NCBI RefSeq assembly: GCF_013393185.1
Contig: NZ_QJQX01000051.1
Location: 62,001 to 126,000, forward strand
Length of the DNA: 64,000 bases
Origin: Sphingobium lactosutens
Lineage (GTDB): Bacteria > Pseudomonadota > Alphaproteobacteria > Sphingomonadales > Sphingomonadaceae
Direction: 5' to 3'
Positions 36,222-45,270 of the stretch are shown piece by piece. Made by a program: the position numbers and the translations under genes. Numbering within the stretch: the first letter of the stretch is position 1; the number at the start of each line of letters is the position of its first letter. The notes under the pieces are model-generated. The model was not told the origin of the DNA. It worked only from the letters and a program-made list of their open reading frames with translations, and did not search any database.

Positions 36222-36272
36222 ATACAGCCGATCCTGGCATTCAGCCGATCTTGGCATTCAGCCGATCTTGGC
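36222..36272. repeat. Three tandem 17-bp repeats over the GntR stop codon
   Basis: Units at 36222-36238, 36239-36255 and 36256-36272 follow ATTCAGCCGATCTTGGC; the last two are identical and the first differs at two bases. On the minus strand each unit encodes the end of the GntR protein (AKIG), and units two and three include its TGA. It looks like slippage duplication at the 3' end. Confidence 0.8.
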
Positions 36273-37001
36273 GCTCATCAAAAAGCGCTCCCGGCTTTCC
36301 TGCGCCTTGCGCTTCAGCTCCGAAATCGCACGCTCCTCCGTCGCGTCCAGCATCGACCCCAAGAGTCGGTTGAAATGCTGCCGCATCGCAAGCCGCGCGC
36401 CTTGCGAATCACGCCGGCGCAGCGCCTCCACAATCGCGCCATGCTCATCCTGGCGGGTCAAACCGTCATGATGGCACACGCTTTCATGCGTATCGCGCAC
36501 TTCGGGCAGTTCGGTGCGCAATCGCCAGAGCGTCCGCACGACATGGGTGATCGCCGCGTTGCCCGACGCGGACGCAATCACCATGTGAAATTCCCGGTCG
36601 ATGGCGGTCGATGCCTCATCATCGCCATCGTCCAGGGCCATGGCGGCAAGCAGTTCGTCCAGCTTCGCCAGCGCCGCATCGGAAATCACCGGCGCGGCCA
36701 GCGCCGCCGCTTCCGATTCGAACAGCGACCGGGCCTCCGTCAATTCCAGTGCGCTGACCCTGGGCAACGCTTCGTCATTGCGTTCGCTGCGTTCCGCGAC
36801 ATAGACACCCGATCCGGTCTTGATCTTGATCACGCCGACCGCCTGCAAGGCGATTTCCGCCTCGCGGATGGTGACGCGGCTGACATTGAAGCGTTCGGCC
36901 AGTTCGCGCTCGCCGGGCAGCCGCGTTCCGGGGGGAAACACGCCCTCATCGATCAGCGCGATGATCTGGTCTGCAATACCCTGAAACAGCCTGTCAGCCA
37001 T
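36258..37001 (-). CDS. GntR-family (FadR subgroup) regulator, probable alginate-locus regulator
   Basis: This 247-residue protein has an N-terminal winged helix (PPGTRLPGERELAERFNVSRVTIREAEIALQAVGVIKIKTGSGVYV, about residues 23-69) and an all-helical FCD effector domain with metal/ligand residues in IDREFHMVIA, DEHGAIVEAL and MRQHFNRL. FadR/UxuR-type regulators sense hexuronates and related acids. It is the last gene next to the TonB receptor, pointing the same way as the alginate genes, which supports control of that locus. A 7-bp inverted repeat upstream (37031-37037 with 37053-37059) may be its own operator. Its 3' end carries a tandem repeat. Confidence 0.88.
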   Translation of the reverse strand: MADRLFQGIADQIIALIDEGVFPPGTRLPGERELAERFNVSRVTIREAEIALQAVGVIKIKTGSGVYVAERSERNDEALPRVSALELTEARSLFESEAAALAAPVISDAALAKLDELLAAMALDDGDDEASTAIDREFHMVIASASGNAAITHVVRTLWRLRTELPEVRDTHESVCHHDGLTRQDEHGAIVEALRRRDSQGARLAMRQHFNRLLGSMLDATEERAISELKRKAQESRERFLMSAKIG

Positions 37002-37030
37002 GACGCTTCTTCTTTCTCATTGTCATGTCC

Positions 37031-37059
37031 GCTTCATAGCTTCCATGCCAAAATGAAGC
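37031..37059. promoter_or_regulatory. Inverted repeat upstream of gntR
   Basis: GCTTCAT (37031-37037) and ATGAAGC (37053-37059) are perfect reverse complements around a 15-base loop, 30 bases upstream of the regulator and 28 bases after the receptor stop. It could be an operator or the receptor's terminator. Confidence 0.35.
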
Positions 37060-37086
37060 AATTGCCTGACCAATGATCCAGCCAGA

Positions 37087-39945
37087 CTATAGTTTGACCC
37101 GCACGCCCAGGAAATAGCGCGATCCATAATAATGATATTGGCGGATGCTGCCCGGCACCGGCATATCGGTGATCTTGGGTTCGTCGAAGATGTTCACGGC
37201 CTGGAATTGCAGCTGCATATTCTTCGTGATGTCATAGGATGCGCGCAGGTCCAGCGTGTCGTTTCCCCGTACATAGCGCAACTGGCTGTTGCCGCCGACA
37301 AAGTCCTGATAATAGTTTGACCGGTAATTATAAATAGCCTGAAGGTTGAGACCGCCCAGCGCATAATAGAGCTGCGCTGACACCACATGTTTGGAATAGC
37401 CAGATAGATTGGCAGCCGGGATCATGCCCGGCGTGGTTATACCGGTTTCCGGGTTCAGCACCGCGCCCAGCCGGATATCTTCATTGCGGAAGTTGGAATT
37501 CGCATAATTATAGCTGATCTTGCCGCCCAGCCCGTCAAGCGGCGCCGGCAGCCAGGAGAAACGGTTGGCCAGCGTCACTTCCAGACCATAGACCCGGCTC
37601 TTTTCGCTGCTATTCTGGGTCTGGACGACGGGAATGGAATAATCCTGCCCGCCTATGGTGAGATTCTCGTCGATCACTACCGGAATGAATCCGCCAGTGA
37701 ACTGCTTGTAATAGACGGTTGCGGAAAATAGCGAGTCCCGGTTGAGATAATATTCGATCGCTGCATCCACGTTCCAGGACATGAGCGGCTGGAGGCGGGG
37801 CGATCCGTTGGCGGTGATCAGGCTGATGGCATCCTCGACCGAACTGAAATTATTGCCGTCCTCCAGCTGGATCGTCCGGCCTGCGCCCAGGGAACTGGGA
37901 GCCGGTCGCGACATGGCGCGATAAGCGGCGACACGGGCCAGCACATTGGGCTGCAATTCGAAGATCGCGTTCAGGCTTGGCAGGAATTTGGTCGATTTGC
38001 TTCTGATCGTCACGGTGTCGAACACGCCGCTGTCGACCAGCCGGATCGAGCCATCCGGATTGGCCACCACCTGCAAATCGCTACGCAGACCATTGGACGT
38101 GACCTTGGTCTGCACCGCCCGCACGCCGAAATTGCCCCGCACGGGCATGTCGCCAAGGCTGCTTTCATAATTGGCCATGACATAGGCGGCGAGCGTCTTT
38201 TCCATCACGTCGCGGTTCGCGACCGATCGCACATCAGCATTGCGGCCGGGATCTTCCGTGCCGAGATATTGCTGGAACTGGCAGACGGGATCGAAGGTCG
38301 CCCAGCTCGACATCTGGTTGCCCGGCGCATTGGACAGATAGTCGGTCTGCGGGAAAACAGTGCGACAGGCGAGATTGACTGCCCGATCGACAGCGCGGTC
38401 GTCCTGCGTGATTTCGACGCGATCATCATAATCGGAATAGGTCAGCTTCGTCCAGCGCGCACCCACGGCAAGGCTGTTGAAGAACCCATCCATTTCATAA
38501 GTGGCATCCAGCCGCCCCGCCAGAATCTTATTGCGCCGCTGCAATTCGTCGCGCCGCAGCCGGGCATCGTCGCTGAACAGACCATGGTCATTGACGTCGA
38601 AGCGCGGATTGAGCGTGATTGCCGGCGCATAGCTGCCCGGCGCAACATCATAGACATAGCCGACACGCTGGTTGTTGAGCGTGGTGCGATTGCCGTAGAT
38701 ATCGAGCGGATCGGTACGCAGCCGGACGGATCGCTCGACATCGGTGCGGGTGGTCCGCGAATAGGACGCGTCCGCCTTGATCGTCAGTCGATCGGTCGGG
38801 GTCCAGGCGATATTCGCGCCGCCGCCCAAATATTCCTCGTCCCGCTCCAGCAGCGTACCGACCGCCTCCAGCGAGGTCAGCCCCTCGACATGGGTCAGCA
38901 CGCCATTGTCGTCATAGGCGATATTCTTCAGGCCATAGCGCAGTTCCGACAGGTTGAGGTCGCGCCGGTCCTCGGCATAGTCGCGCTTGGAATATTGGAC
39001 GTCCACATTGATATCCAGCGTCGGGCTGGGCCGCCATTGGATCGCCCCGAAAATCGCATCGCGCTTGTCGCGCTCGCTGATCTGGCGATAGGTGGCGGCG
39101 TTGGGGACGAGAGCAAAAGGGGTGCCTGCCGCCGCCGCTTCGCGACTGACTTCCGTGCAGTTTCCGTTAGCCACGGTGACGGTGGGATTGCAGGCCACCC
39201 AGGTTGAACTGGCGGCATAGGTTTCTTCGGGATTGTTGGTCTTGTTGCGCTGGACCCCGACCGCGATGCCGATTTCGCCGAGGGCGCCCGCATCGAACTG
39301 GTCGACATAGCTGGCCGTGCCGCGCCAGCCCCAGGCGCTCGAACCCACGATCCGGTCCTGATAGGGGCTGTAATTGCCCTTCATCTCCAGCTGGATACGA
39401 CGTTTCCGGAACTCCAGCGGGCGGATGGTGCCCAGTTCGATCGTGCCCGCAACGCCGCCCTCGACCAGATCGGCCTGCTGCGTCTTGTAGATCTTGATGC
39501 CATTGACCAGTTCGGAGGGGAACTGATTGAAATTGACCGCGCGGTCGCCGCTGCCATTCGATGCGTCGCGCCCGTTGAAGGTCGTGTTGCTGAGGAAGGA
39601 CCCCAGACCGCGCAGGGAGATTTCCGACGCGCCGCCTTTTTCACGATGGGTGGTTGCGCCAGTGATCGTCTGGATCGCTTCACCCACCGACAGCGCAGGC
39701 AGGTCGCCAATCTCCGTCGACGACAAGGCATCGACGATCGCGGTTTCCTTGCGCTTGGCGCTGATCGAGGTCTGCAACGTCTCGCGAATGCCGGTGACGA
39801 CGATATCGGGCGCGCTCGCCACATCGGCCTCCGGCGCGGCGATACCCTGGGCATGGGCCGTGGGCACGACGCCAAGGGCGATTCCCGCCAGAAGACAGGC
39901 CTTCAGGCTCTTGCTCCGCATGGTCCGTTGACGAGACGCCATCAT
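37087..39945 (-). CDS. TonB-dependent receptor of the alginate locus
   Basis: This large receptor has 952 residues. A signal peptide (SLKACLLAGIALGVVPTAHAQ) follows a short basic N-terminus. The plug has DIVVTGIRETLQTSISAKRKETAIVDALSSTEIGDLP, a form characteristic of sphingomonad and Caulobacter carbohydrate receptors, then ISLRGLGSF and IYKTQQADLVEGGVAGTIEL. The barrel ends in GVRVKL. An AGAGG site precedes the ATG; a second ATG follows immediately. The neighbouring alginate lyases make uptake of alginate oligosaccharides the likely role. Its promoter carries ATACCA-GAT-TGGTAT and shares an 11-base element with the PL6 promoter. Confidence 0.92.
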   Translation of the reverse strand: MMASRQRTMRSKSLKACLLAGIALGVVPTAHAQGIAAPEADVASAPDIVVTGIRETLQTSISAKRKETAIVDALSSTEIGDLPALSVGEAIQTITGATTHREKGGASEISLRGLGSFLSNTTFNGRDASNGSGDRAVNFNQFPSELVNGIKIYKTQQADLVEGGVAGTIELGTIRPLEFRKRRIQLEMKGNYSPYQDRIVGSSAWGWRGTASYVDQFDAGALGEIGIAVGVQRNKTNNPEETYAASSTWVACNPTVTVANGNCTEVSREAAAAGTPFALVPNAATYRQISERDKRDAIFGAIQWRPSPTLDINVDVQYSKRDYAEDRRDLNLSELRYGLKNIAYDDNGVLTHVEGLTSLEAVGTLLERDEEYLGGGANIAWTPTDRLTIKADASYSRTTRTDVERSVRLRTDPLDIYGNRTTLNNQRVGYVYDVAPGSYAPAITLNPRFDVNDHGLFSDDARLRRDELQRRNKILAGRLDATYEMDGFFNSLAVGARWTKLTYSDYDDRVEITQDDRAVDRAVNLACRTVFPQTDYLSNAPGNQMSSWATFDPVCQFQQYLGTEDPGRNADVRSVANRDVMEKTLAAYVMANYESSLGDMPVRGNFGVRAVQTKVTSNGLRSDLQVVANPDGSIRLVDSGVFDTVTIRSKSTKFLPSLNAIFELQPNVLARVAAYRAMSRPAPSSLGAGRTIQLEDGNNFSSVEDAISLITANGSPRLQPLMSWNVDAAIEYYLNRDSLFSATVYYKQFTGGFIPVVIDENLTIGGQDYSIPVVQTQNSSEKSRVYGLEVTLANRFSWLPAPLDGLGGKISYNYANSNFRNEDIRLGAVLNPETGITTPGMIPAANLSGYSKHVVSAQLYYALGGLNLQAIYNYRSNYYQDFVGGNSQLRYVRGNDTLDLRASYDITKNMQLQFQAVNIFDEPKITDMPVPGSIRQYHYYGSRYFLGVRVKL

Positions 39946-39986
39946 GATTCCTCTCCCTATAGGTATTTTTTCCTTAGCTGACCGGG

Positions 39987-40056
39987 TTGACGATATCTGT
40001 CAATCCATATGTTCAGTCCAATATATATATTTATTTCATACCAGATTGGTATAGAT
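39987..40056. promoter_or_regulatory. Operator candidates upstream of the alginate receptor
   Basis: Three elements precede the receptor. TTGAC-N7-GTCAA lies at 39987-40003. CAGTCCAA is at 40014-40021. The perfect 6-3-6 palindrome ATACCA-GAT-TGGTAT is at 40038-40052. TTGGTATAGAT (40046-40056) recurs upstream of the PL6 gene, and TTGGTAT half-sites resemble the hexuronate regulator (UxuR/ExuR) consensus. Confidence 0.5.
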
Positions 40057-40149
40057 CGTCGCAAAGCCATAATCCGACGCACGCGCAAGGTTTCACGCTC
40101 GCGCACGTGCCGCCTTGAGGATGACCGGAATTGCTGCCCGCCGGGGCGA

Positions 40150-41022
40150 TCAGGGTGCGATCTGGCTTCGCAGGTCGGGGACGGCCATCGCCAGCTCCCT
40201 AGCGACAAGAGCGGCGAACAATTCCGCTCCCTTGTCCCCGACATGGGTATAGTCGAACTTGCGCTGGAACTGGCCTCGGGGGCCATCGGCGGTCGTCGGC
40301 ACGTCAGGCAGGCGCGCTTCGGCAGCGGGGCGAGGCTTGAGCGTGGTCCCGTCGCGCGCGGCGGCGCGTTCCGCTGCATTGGGTTCGGCCTGCGCCAGAG
40401 TCATGGCCTGCTCCGCTCCCATCCGCTGCACCGCTGCCGCGCTGGCGGCATTGAGGTCGACCAACGGCACCTTGAGCGCGCCGGCCACCTCCCGCACCCT
40501 GGCCGACCAGGGCGCCAATGTATTGAGGAGCTTCCCTTGCCGGAACTCGCGCCGCGTCAGCGGGGTCAGCAGCACCGGAACGGCGCCTGCGGCCCGCACC
40601 TCCTCGACCATGCGACGGAGATTGGCCGGAAATTCCTTGCCCATGTCGGTCCAGCGCTCGGCCACCGTCGACTGGTCGTTATGCGCGAACTGGATCAGCA
40701 CATAGGTCTTGCGATAGCCCGGCACCCGCGCCTCGGCGAGCGCGATATCCCACGATCCCTCCTGCCGATAGCTGCGCGTCGATCGGCCGCCGCGCCCCAG
40801 ATTGAGGCAGGCGGTCGACGACTTCACATGATGGGCGCAGAAGATGGAGGCCCAGCCGCTCATCGGCGCCATGGTGGAATCGCCCACCAGGATGATCTTG
40901 TTGGGGATCAGCTGTGGCGCGTCGGTCCTGACCGTGCGCCCCTTGCTGTCTTCGCCTTCCTGCGCCTGCGCCGTCGACGCCAGCAGCGCCAGCGCGACCG
41001 CCATCCATGCCTTGCGCATCAT
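40150..41022 (-). CDS. Secreted SGNH/GDSL esterase, rhamnogalacturonan acetylesterase-like (CE12 type)
   Basis: From the ATG at 41022, preceded by GGGAGGG, the protein has 290 residues with a signal peptide ending TAQA. SGNH blocks are in order: ILVGDSTMA with Ser49, NLGRGGRSTRSY with the Gly, QFAHND with the Asn, and DYTHVGDKG with the catalytic Asp-x2-His. This block pattern is that of rhamnogalacturonan acetylesterases. In this alginate locus it may remove O-acetyl groups from acetylated alginate before or during cleavage, an inference from place. It begins 13 bases after the SDR stop and closes the lyase operon. Confidence 0.85.
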   Translation of the reverse strand: MMRKAWMAVALALLASTAQAQEGEDSKGRTVRTDAPQLIPNKIILVGDSTMAPMSGWASIFCAHHVKSSTACLNLGRGGRSTRSYRQEGSWDIALAEARVPGYRKTYVLIQFAHNDQSTVAERWTDMGKEFPANLRRMVEEVRAAGAVPVLLTPLTRREFRQGKLLNTLAPWSARVREVAGALKVPLVDLNAASAAAVQRMGAEQAMTLAQAEPNAAERAAARDGTTLKPRPAAEARLPDVPTTADGPRGQFQRKFDYTHVGDKGAELFAALVARELAMAVPDLRSQIAP

Positions 41023-41035
41023 GCTCACCCTCCCG

Positions 41036-41788
41036 TCAGGAAAAGAACAGTCCGCCATTGATGTCGAGATTGACGCCGGTCAGGAACGCCGCCTCCTCCG
41101 ACAGCAGGAAGGCGACCGCACTGGCCACCTCGCCGGGTTGGCCCTCGCGGCGGAGCGGCGTATTGCCCGCCGTCGCGGCGCGCCCTTCGGGCTTGGAGAA
41201 GATGTCGTGGAAGCTGGTGCCGATCAGGCCCGGACAGACCGCATTGACGCGAATGCCCTGCGGTCCCAATTCCTTTGCCCAACCGCGCGTCAGCGTCATC
41301 AGCGCGCCCTTGGATGTCGCATAGATGGTCGCGCCCGGCCCGCCGCCATCGCGCCCGGCCAACGAGGCGATGTTGACGATCGCGCTGCCCCTGGCGAGAT
41401 GCGGCAGCGCCGCCCTGGTGACGAGGAAGGCGGATTTGAGGTTCAGGTCCATGACATGGTCGAAGAAATCCTCGTCCATCTCCGCCAGCGTCTTGCGCGC
41501 CACCATGCCGCCGGCAAGGTTCACGACATAATCGATGCGATCGCCATAGGCTGCGCTGGTCGCGGCGATCATGCCGGCGACTGCGTCAGCGCGGCTGACA
41601 TCGGCCTGATGCAGCATCGCCGTGCCACCCGCCGCCTCGATCTCGGCCAATGTCTTCTCGGCCTCTTCGCGATTGCTGCGATAGTTGATGACCACCTTTG
41701 CGCCTTCGCGCGCCAGTTGCAGCGAAACCGATTTGCCGATGTCGCGGCCGCCACCGGTGACGATGGCGATCTTGTCCTTGAAACGCAT
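41036..41788 (-). CDS. SDR, probable DEH (unsaturated-uronate ketone) reductase
   Basis: This 250-residue SDR has TGGGRDIGKS near residues 11-20, NYRSN at 35-39 (the Arg favours NADPH), Ser142 and Tyr156/Lys160 (YATSK), ending LDINGGLFF. In alginate degraders the monomer 4-deoxy-L-erythro-5-hexoseulose uronate (DEH) is reduced to 2-keto-3-deoxygluconate by an SDR encoded beside the lyases. Position between the uronate transporter and the esterase supports that role. The enzyme would be cytoplasmic. No KDG kinase or aldolase gene is in the window, so the pathway must finish elsewhere. Confidence 0.85.
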   Translation of the reverse strand: MRFKDKIAIVTGGGRDIGKSVSLQLAREGAKVVINYRSNREEAEKTLAEIEAAGGTAMLHQADVSRADAVAGMIAATSAAYGDRIDYVVNLAGGMVARKTLAEMDEDFFDHVMDLNLKSAFLVTRAALPHLARGSAIVNIASLAGRDGGGPGATIYATSKGALMTLTRGWAKELGPQGIRVNAVCPGLIGTSFHDIFSKPEGRAATAGNTPLRREGQPGEVASAVAFLLSEEAAFLTGVNLDINGGLFFS

Positions 41789-41803
41789 GTGATGAGCCTC
41801 TTT

Positions 41804-43072
41804 TCAGATATGGGTTGGGGGAGAGAGTGGCGCGATCCGGCCACCCAGCAGCCAGATGCACAGCAGGGAAAGCGGCACCAGCGCGGCGGCCAGCGCGAAG
41901 ATCGGCGCATAGCTGTGGACGGTCATGACCGGAACCAGCCAGGTGGTGATGAGGGTGCCGGCCACCGCCGCCGTCCCGCCCAGCCCCGCCAGCGACCCGA
42001 CCGTCCCGCCGCCATAATAGTCGGCGGGCAGGGTCTGGATATTGTTGATCGCCATCTGGAATCCGAAGAGGATCGCGGCGATCAGCAGCACCGCCTGCAA
42101 CGGCGCCGCGGCGTGCATGGTTAGCAGCAGCGGCGGCAGCATGATGACGCAGCCCGTCGTGATCGCGATCTTGCGGGCGAAATTCACCGTCCGGCCGCGG
42201 GCGATCAGCGCCCCGGACAGCCAGCCGCCGGTCAGGCTGCCCGCCATCGCGCCGACGAAGGGAACCCAGGCGAACAGGCCGATCTGCTGCACGTCGAAAC
42301 CGAATGTCTCGGCCAGATAGATGGGCAGCCACGACACGAACAGCCACCAGACCGGATCGAGGAAGAAGCGGCTCAGGATGATCGCCCAGCTCTGGCGGTG
42401 GCGCAGCATCTGCGTCCAGCCGGGCGCATAGCCCTGCGGCCGCACATCTGCCTGTGCATCGTTACGGCCCAGGATATGGTCGCGCTCCGCCTGGCTGAGC
42501 CAGGGATGCGCGTCCGGGTCCGCGCGATAGAAGAAGAGCCACGGCACCAGCCAGAGGAAGCCCAATATGCCGATCAGCAGGAAGGTCGTCCGCCAGCCGA
42601 AACCGGTGAACAGCAACGCCACCAGCGGGGCCGACACGATCGCGCCCAGCGATGCGCCGGCGTTGAAGATGCCCTGCGCCAGCGCGCGTTCCTTTTGCGG
42701 GAACCAGAGCGCATTGGCCTTCGCCGCACCCGGCCAATTGCCCGCCTCGCTGACGCCCAGCGTCACCCGCAACAGCGCCAGCAGCCCGAGCGACCGCACC
42801 AGCGAATGCAGGCCGATCGACAGCGACCAGAAGAGGATCGACACGGCAAAGCCCATACGCGTGCCGATGACATCGAAAATCTTGCCGAAGGCCGACTGGC
42901 CAAATGCATAGGCGATCATGAAGGTCGTCACCAGCAGCGCATAATCCGCCTTGTCCGCGCCGATGTCCCTGGACACGGCGGGCCACATCACGGCCAGCGC
43001 ATTGCGGTCGATATAGTTGATGACCGTCGCCAGCCCGATCAGGCTGATAACCATCCAGCGCATATTCTTCAT
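41804..43072 (-). CDS. MFS hexuronate-type transporter (ExuT/ACS family)
   Basis: This 422-residue, 12-helix permease starts MRWMVISLIGLATVINYIDRNALAVMWPAV, with the NYIDR motif typical of the anion:cation symporter family that includes ExuT. Other family signs are DVIGTRMGFAVSILFWSL, WPGAAKANALWFPQKERALAQGIFNAGASLGAIVSAPLV and the helix-8 region. It overlaps the PL17 gene by four bases (ATGA). Import of unsaturated mono- or oligouronides made by the lyases from periplasm to cytoplasm is the obvious role, inferred from family and operon. Confidence 0.9.
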   Translation of the reverse strand: MKNMRWMVISLIGLATVINYIDRNALAVMWPAVSRDIGADKADYALLVTTFMIAYAFGQSAFGKIFDVIGTRMGFAVSILFWSLSIGLHSLVRSLGLLALLRVTLGVSEAGNWPGAAKANALWFPQKERALAQGIFNAGASLGAIVSAPLVALLFTGFGWRTTFLLIGILGFLWLVPWLFFYRADPDAHPWLSQAERDHILGRNDAQADVRPQGYAPGWTQMLRHRQSWAIILSRFFLDPVWWLFVSWLPIYLAETFGFDVQQIGLFAWVPFVGAMAGSLTGGWLSGALIARGRTVNFARKIAITTGCVIMLPPLLLTMHAAAPLQAVLLIAAILFGFQMAINNIQTLPADYYGGGTVGSLAGLGGTAAVAGTLITTWLVPVMTVHSYAPIFALAAALVPLSLLCIWLLGGRIAPLSPPTHI

Positions 43073-45270
43073 CGGGCCGCTCCCTTCGCCAGATCGAAGC
43101 GGCCGACCGGGCCTTTCCAGCTGAGCGGACGGCCATTGACGGTCAGGCTGTGGCTTTTCGCTACGTCCATATCGTCGGAGATGGCCAGCACGACCTGCCG
43201 CCCGTCCTTCAGCGTAATGGAGACGACGTCCACATCCCTCTGTCGCTCATGGGTCAGATGGTCGACCGCGCTGTCGGCGCCCGTCGTGGTTTCCGCTGCC
43301 CCGTCATAGCGGCCATGCGGCTCCAGCAGGCTGACGAAAGCGGCATCCTTCGCACCGTCGAGCCGCTGCATGATGAAAGGCTCACGTCGCAGGTTGAAGC
43401 GCGGATCATTGGCACCGCTTTCGCCCAAAATCATCGTCACGCCCGGCGTCGCCACGCGATAGCTGTAGAAGCGCCCATCCTCGATCCATGTGACCACGCC
43501 ATTGCCGGCGCCGAGCTTGCCGTCCGCGTCGACCCAGAGATGCTGATAGCCATTGGCCTTGCCCAGAACCGGGCGCGTCGTGACGTTCGAGGTCAGGGCA
43601 AAATCCGTATCGATCAGATGTCCGGCATAATGAAGCGGCAGGTCATAGCGTGCCGCCGTGCCGCCCTTGACCTTCAGCAGATCGACGATCAGCGGGCTTT
43701 TGAGGCCATCGACCTTCAACTGCACCAGCGCGCGACGGAACGTCACGTCGCGATAGGCGCCGGCCATTTCCGCGATCGACACACGCGTCGGCGCGTCGGT
43801 GGAGACATAGAGTTGGCGCGGCGCCAGCTGGTCGGCGCGTTTCTCGTTGGCGTCGAAATGGCTCGCTTCATTCACGACCAGCGTGTTGTGCGCGACGGTC
43901 TGCTTGGCCCAGCTCTCATTTTCGGCCAGATAGCGCCCGCCATCCTTCGCCTCGATATTGAGGAAACGTGCCGCGCCATAGTCGGTCACGATTGGATGGC
44001 CATTGTCGTAGAGCAGCCAGTTCAGCTTGTCGAAATGGCCATGCCCCATGCCCTGCGCCGTGTTCTTCGCGACCAGCAACTGGTCCTTGTCACCCGGCCC
44101 GTCGCGCAGCAGGGCGAGCGCGCCCTGGTCCCCGGCCGGTCCGTCGCGCAGCAGCACCGAGGCAAAGGGGAATGGGCGCGCCTTGCCCGCCGCCAGATCG
44201 CGCGCCACCGCCAGCCCCTGCGGCGACAGCACCGTCCGCTTCTGCCACTGGGCAATGGACAGCAGCGCAGGATCATGCGTCATGCCATAGCCGATCGCGA
44301 CGGCCTGATAGAGCTCCTCCGTCCGCAGGCTCTTGTCCGGCATGGCGTCGTTCAGCGGCAGAAAATAGCCGGCATGGGTGAGCTGGATCGTGGTACGGAT
44401 CGCCTTCAGCACGATGCCGTCGCGATAGGCGAAGATGCGCCGCTGCGGCTCGTTCGCCTCTACCGCCGCGGCGAAGATGACGAAGGGCTGGAGAGCGTAG
44501 CGCTGATAATATGGCCCTTCGGCATAATAGCCGTCGGGCGAGAAGAGCAGGTCGAGCTGACGCAGGAAACCCGCCTTGCCGCTCTTGTCCAGACCTTTCA
44601 ACGCCTTTTCCACTAGGTCGGGATCGCGCAGCACATAGCCGGTCATGCCGACTCCGGCATTCGCCCAGGTCGCGTGATTATGGATGCGGTCGAACAGCTT
44701 GGGCGATCCGGTCGACAGAAATGCCGCCATCCTGCGAAAGACATTATCGTCGATCGTCTGGCGCTCCTGCGCCGTCAGCGCGTCGCGCACCGCATCATAG
44801 CCCTGAATGCCATAGACCAGCCAAACGCTGTCGTTGAGGCTCTGCCAGAACAGCCGCCCGGCCGCCTGATTGGATGCCGCGGGATGGGGACCGAGCGTCG
44901 GATAGAGTTTCGCATAGGCCAGCAACATGTCGCGGGCATAGTCGGCATAGCGCCGCTCGCCGGTAATGCGATAGAGCAGGCCCGCGCCGTAGAGCGCCAT
45001 ATAGTTGCGCTTATGCTGCTCATGGCTGGCGCCGCCACCGGCATCCCGGGGCACGGGCACGTCGACGCCGGCGCGCATGGCGGCATCCACCTGCTTGCGG
45101 ACACGGGACAGTTCCTCGGCAAAGAGCGGATAGTGTTCCACCTCTTCGCCAAGACCCGAAAGCGCCGACGCATTCATCAGCACGGGCCGGGCGCTTGCGT
45201 GCGGCGCGGCCTGCGCCACGGGCGTCACGGCGATCAGAGCCATGCCGAGCAGGAGGGAACGGGCGATCAA
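43069..45270 (-). CDS. PL17 exo-acting oligoalginate lyase
   Basis: The protein has 733 residues from a TTG start at 45270 that overlaps the PL6 stop (TTGA); it keeps a full signal peptide (MIARSLLLGMALIAVTPVAQA). An N-terminal (alpha/alpha) toroid carries the PL17 catalytic residues Asn198-His199 in IHNHATWANAG and a Tyr in GYYAEGPYYQRYALQPF near 255. The C-terminal heparinase II/III-like beta-domain includes GHGHFDKLNWLLYDNGHPIVTDYGAARFL. PL17 enzymes release DEH monomers from the ends of alginate oligosaccharides, complementing the endo/oligo-acting PL6. The start codon is unusual; the next ATG (45243) would remove the basic part of the signal peptide. Confidence 0.92.
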   Translation of the reverse strand: MIARSLLLGMALIAVTPVAQAAPHASARPVLMNASALSGLGEEVEHYPLFAEELSRVRKQVDAAMRAGVDVPVPRDAGGGASHEQHKRNYMALYGAGLLYRITGERRYADYARDMLLAYAKLYPTLGPHPAASNQAAGRLFWQSLNDSVWLVYGIQGYDAVRDALTAQERQTIDDNVFRRMAAFLSTGSPKLFDRIHNHATWANAGVGMTGYVLRDPDLVEKALKGLDKSGKAGFLRQLDLLFSPDGYYAEGPYYQRYALQPFVIFAAAVEANEPQRRIFAYRDGIVLKAIRTTIQLTHAGYFLPLNDAMPDKSLRTEELYQAVAIGYGMTHDPALLSIAQWQKRTVLSPQGLAVARDLAAGKARPFPFASVLLRDGPAGDQGALALLRDGPGDKDQLLVAKNTAQGMGHGHFDKLNWLLYDNGHPIVTDYGAARFLNIEAKDGGRYLAENESWAKQTVAHNTLVVNEASHFDANEKRADQLAPRQLYVSTDAPTRVSIAEMAGAYRDVTFRRALVQLKVDGLKSPLIVDLLKVKGGTAARYDLPLHYAGHLIDTDFALTSNVTTRPVLGKANGYQHLWVDADGKLGAGNGVVTWIEDGRFYSYRVATPGVTMILGESGANDPRFNLRREPFIMQRLDGAKDAAFVSLLEPHGRYDGAAETTTGADSAVDHLTHERQRDVDVVSITLKDGRQVVLAISDDMDVAKSHSLTVNGRPLSWKGPVGRFDLAKGAAR

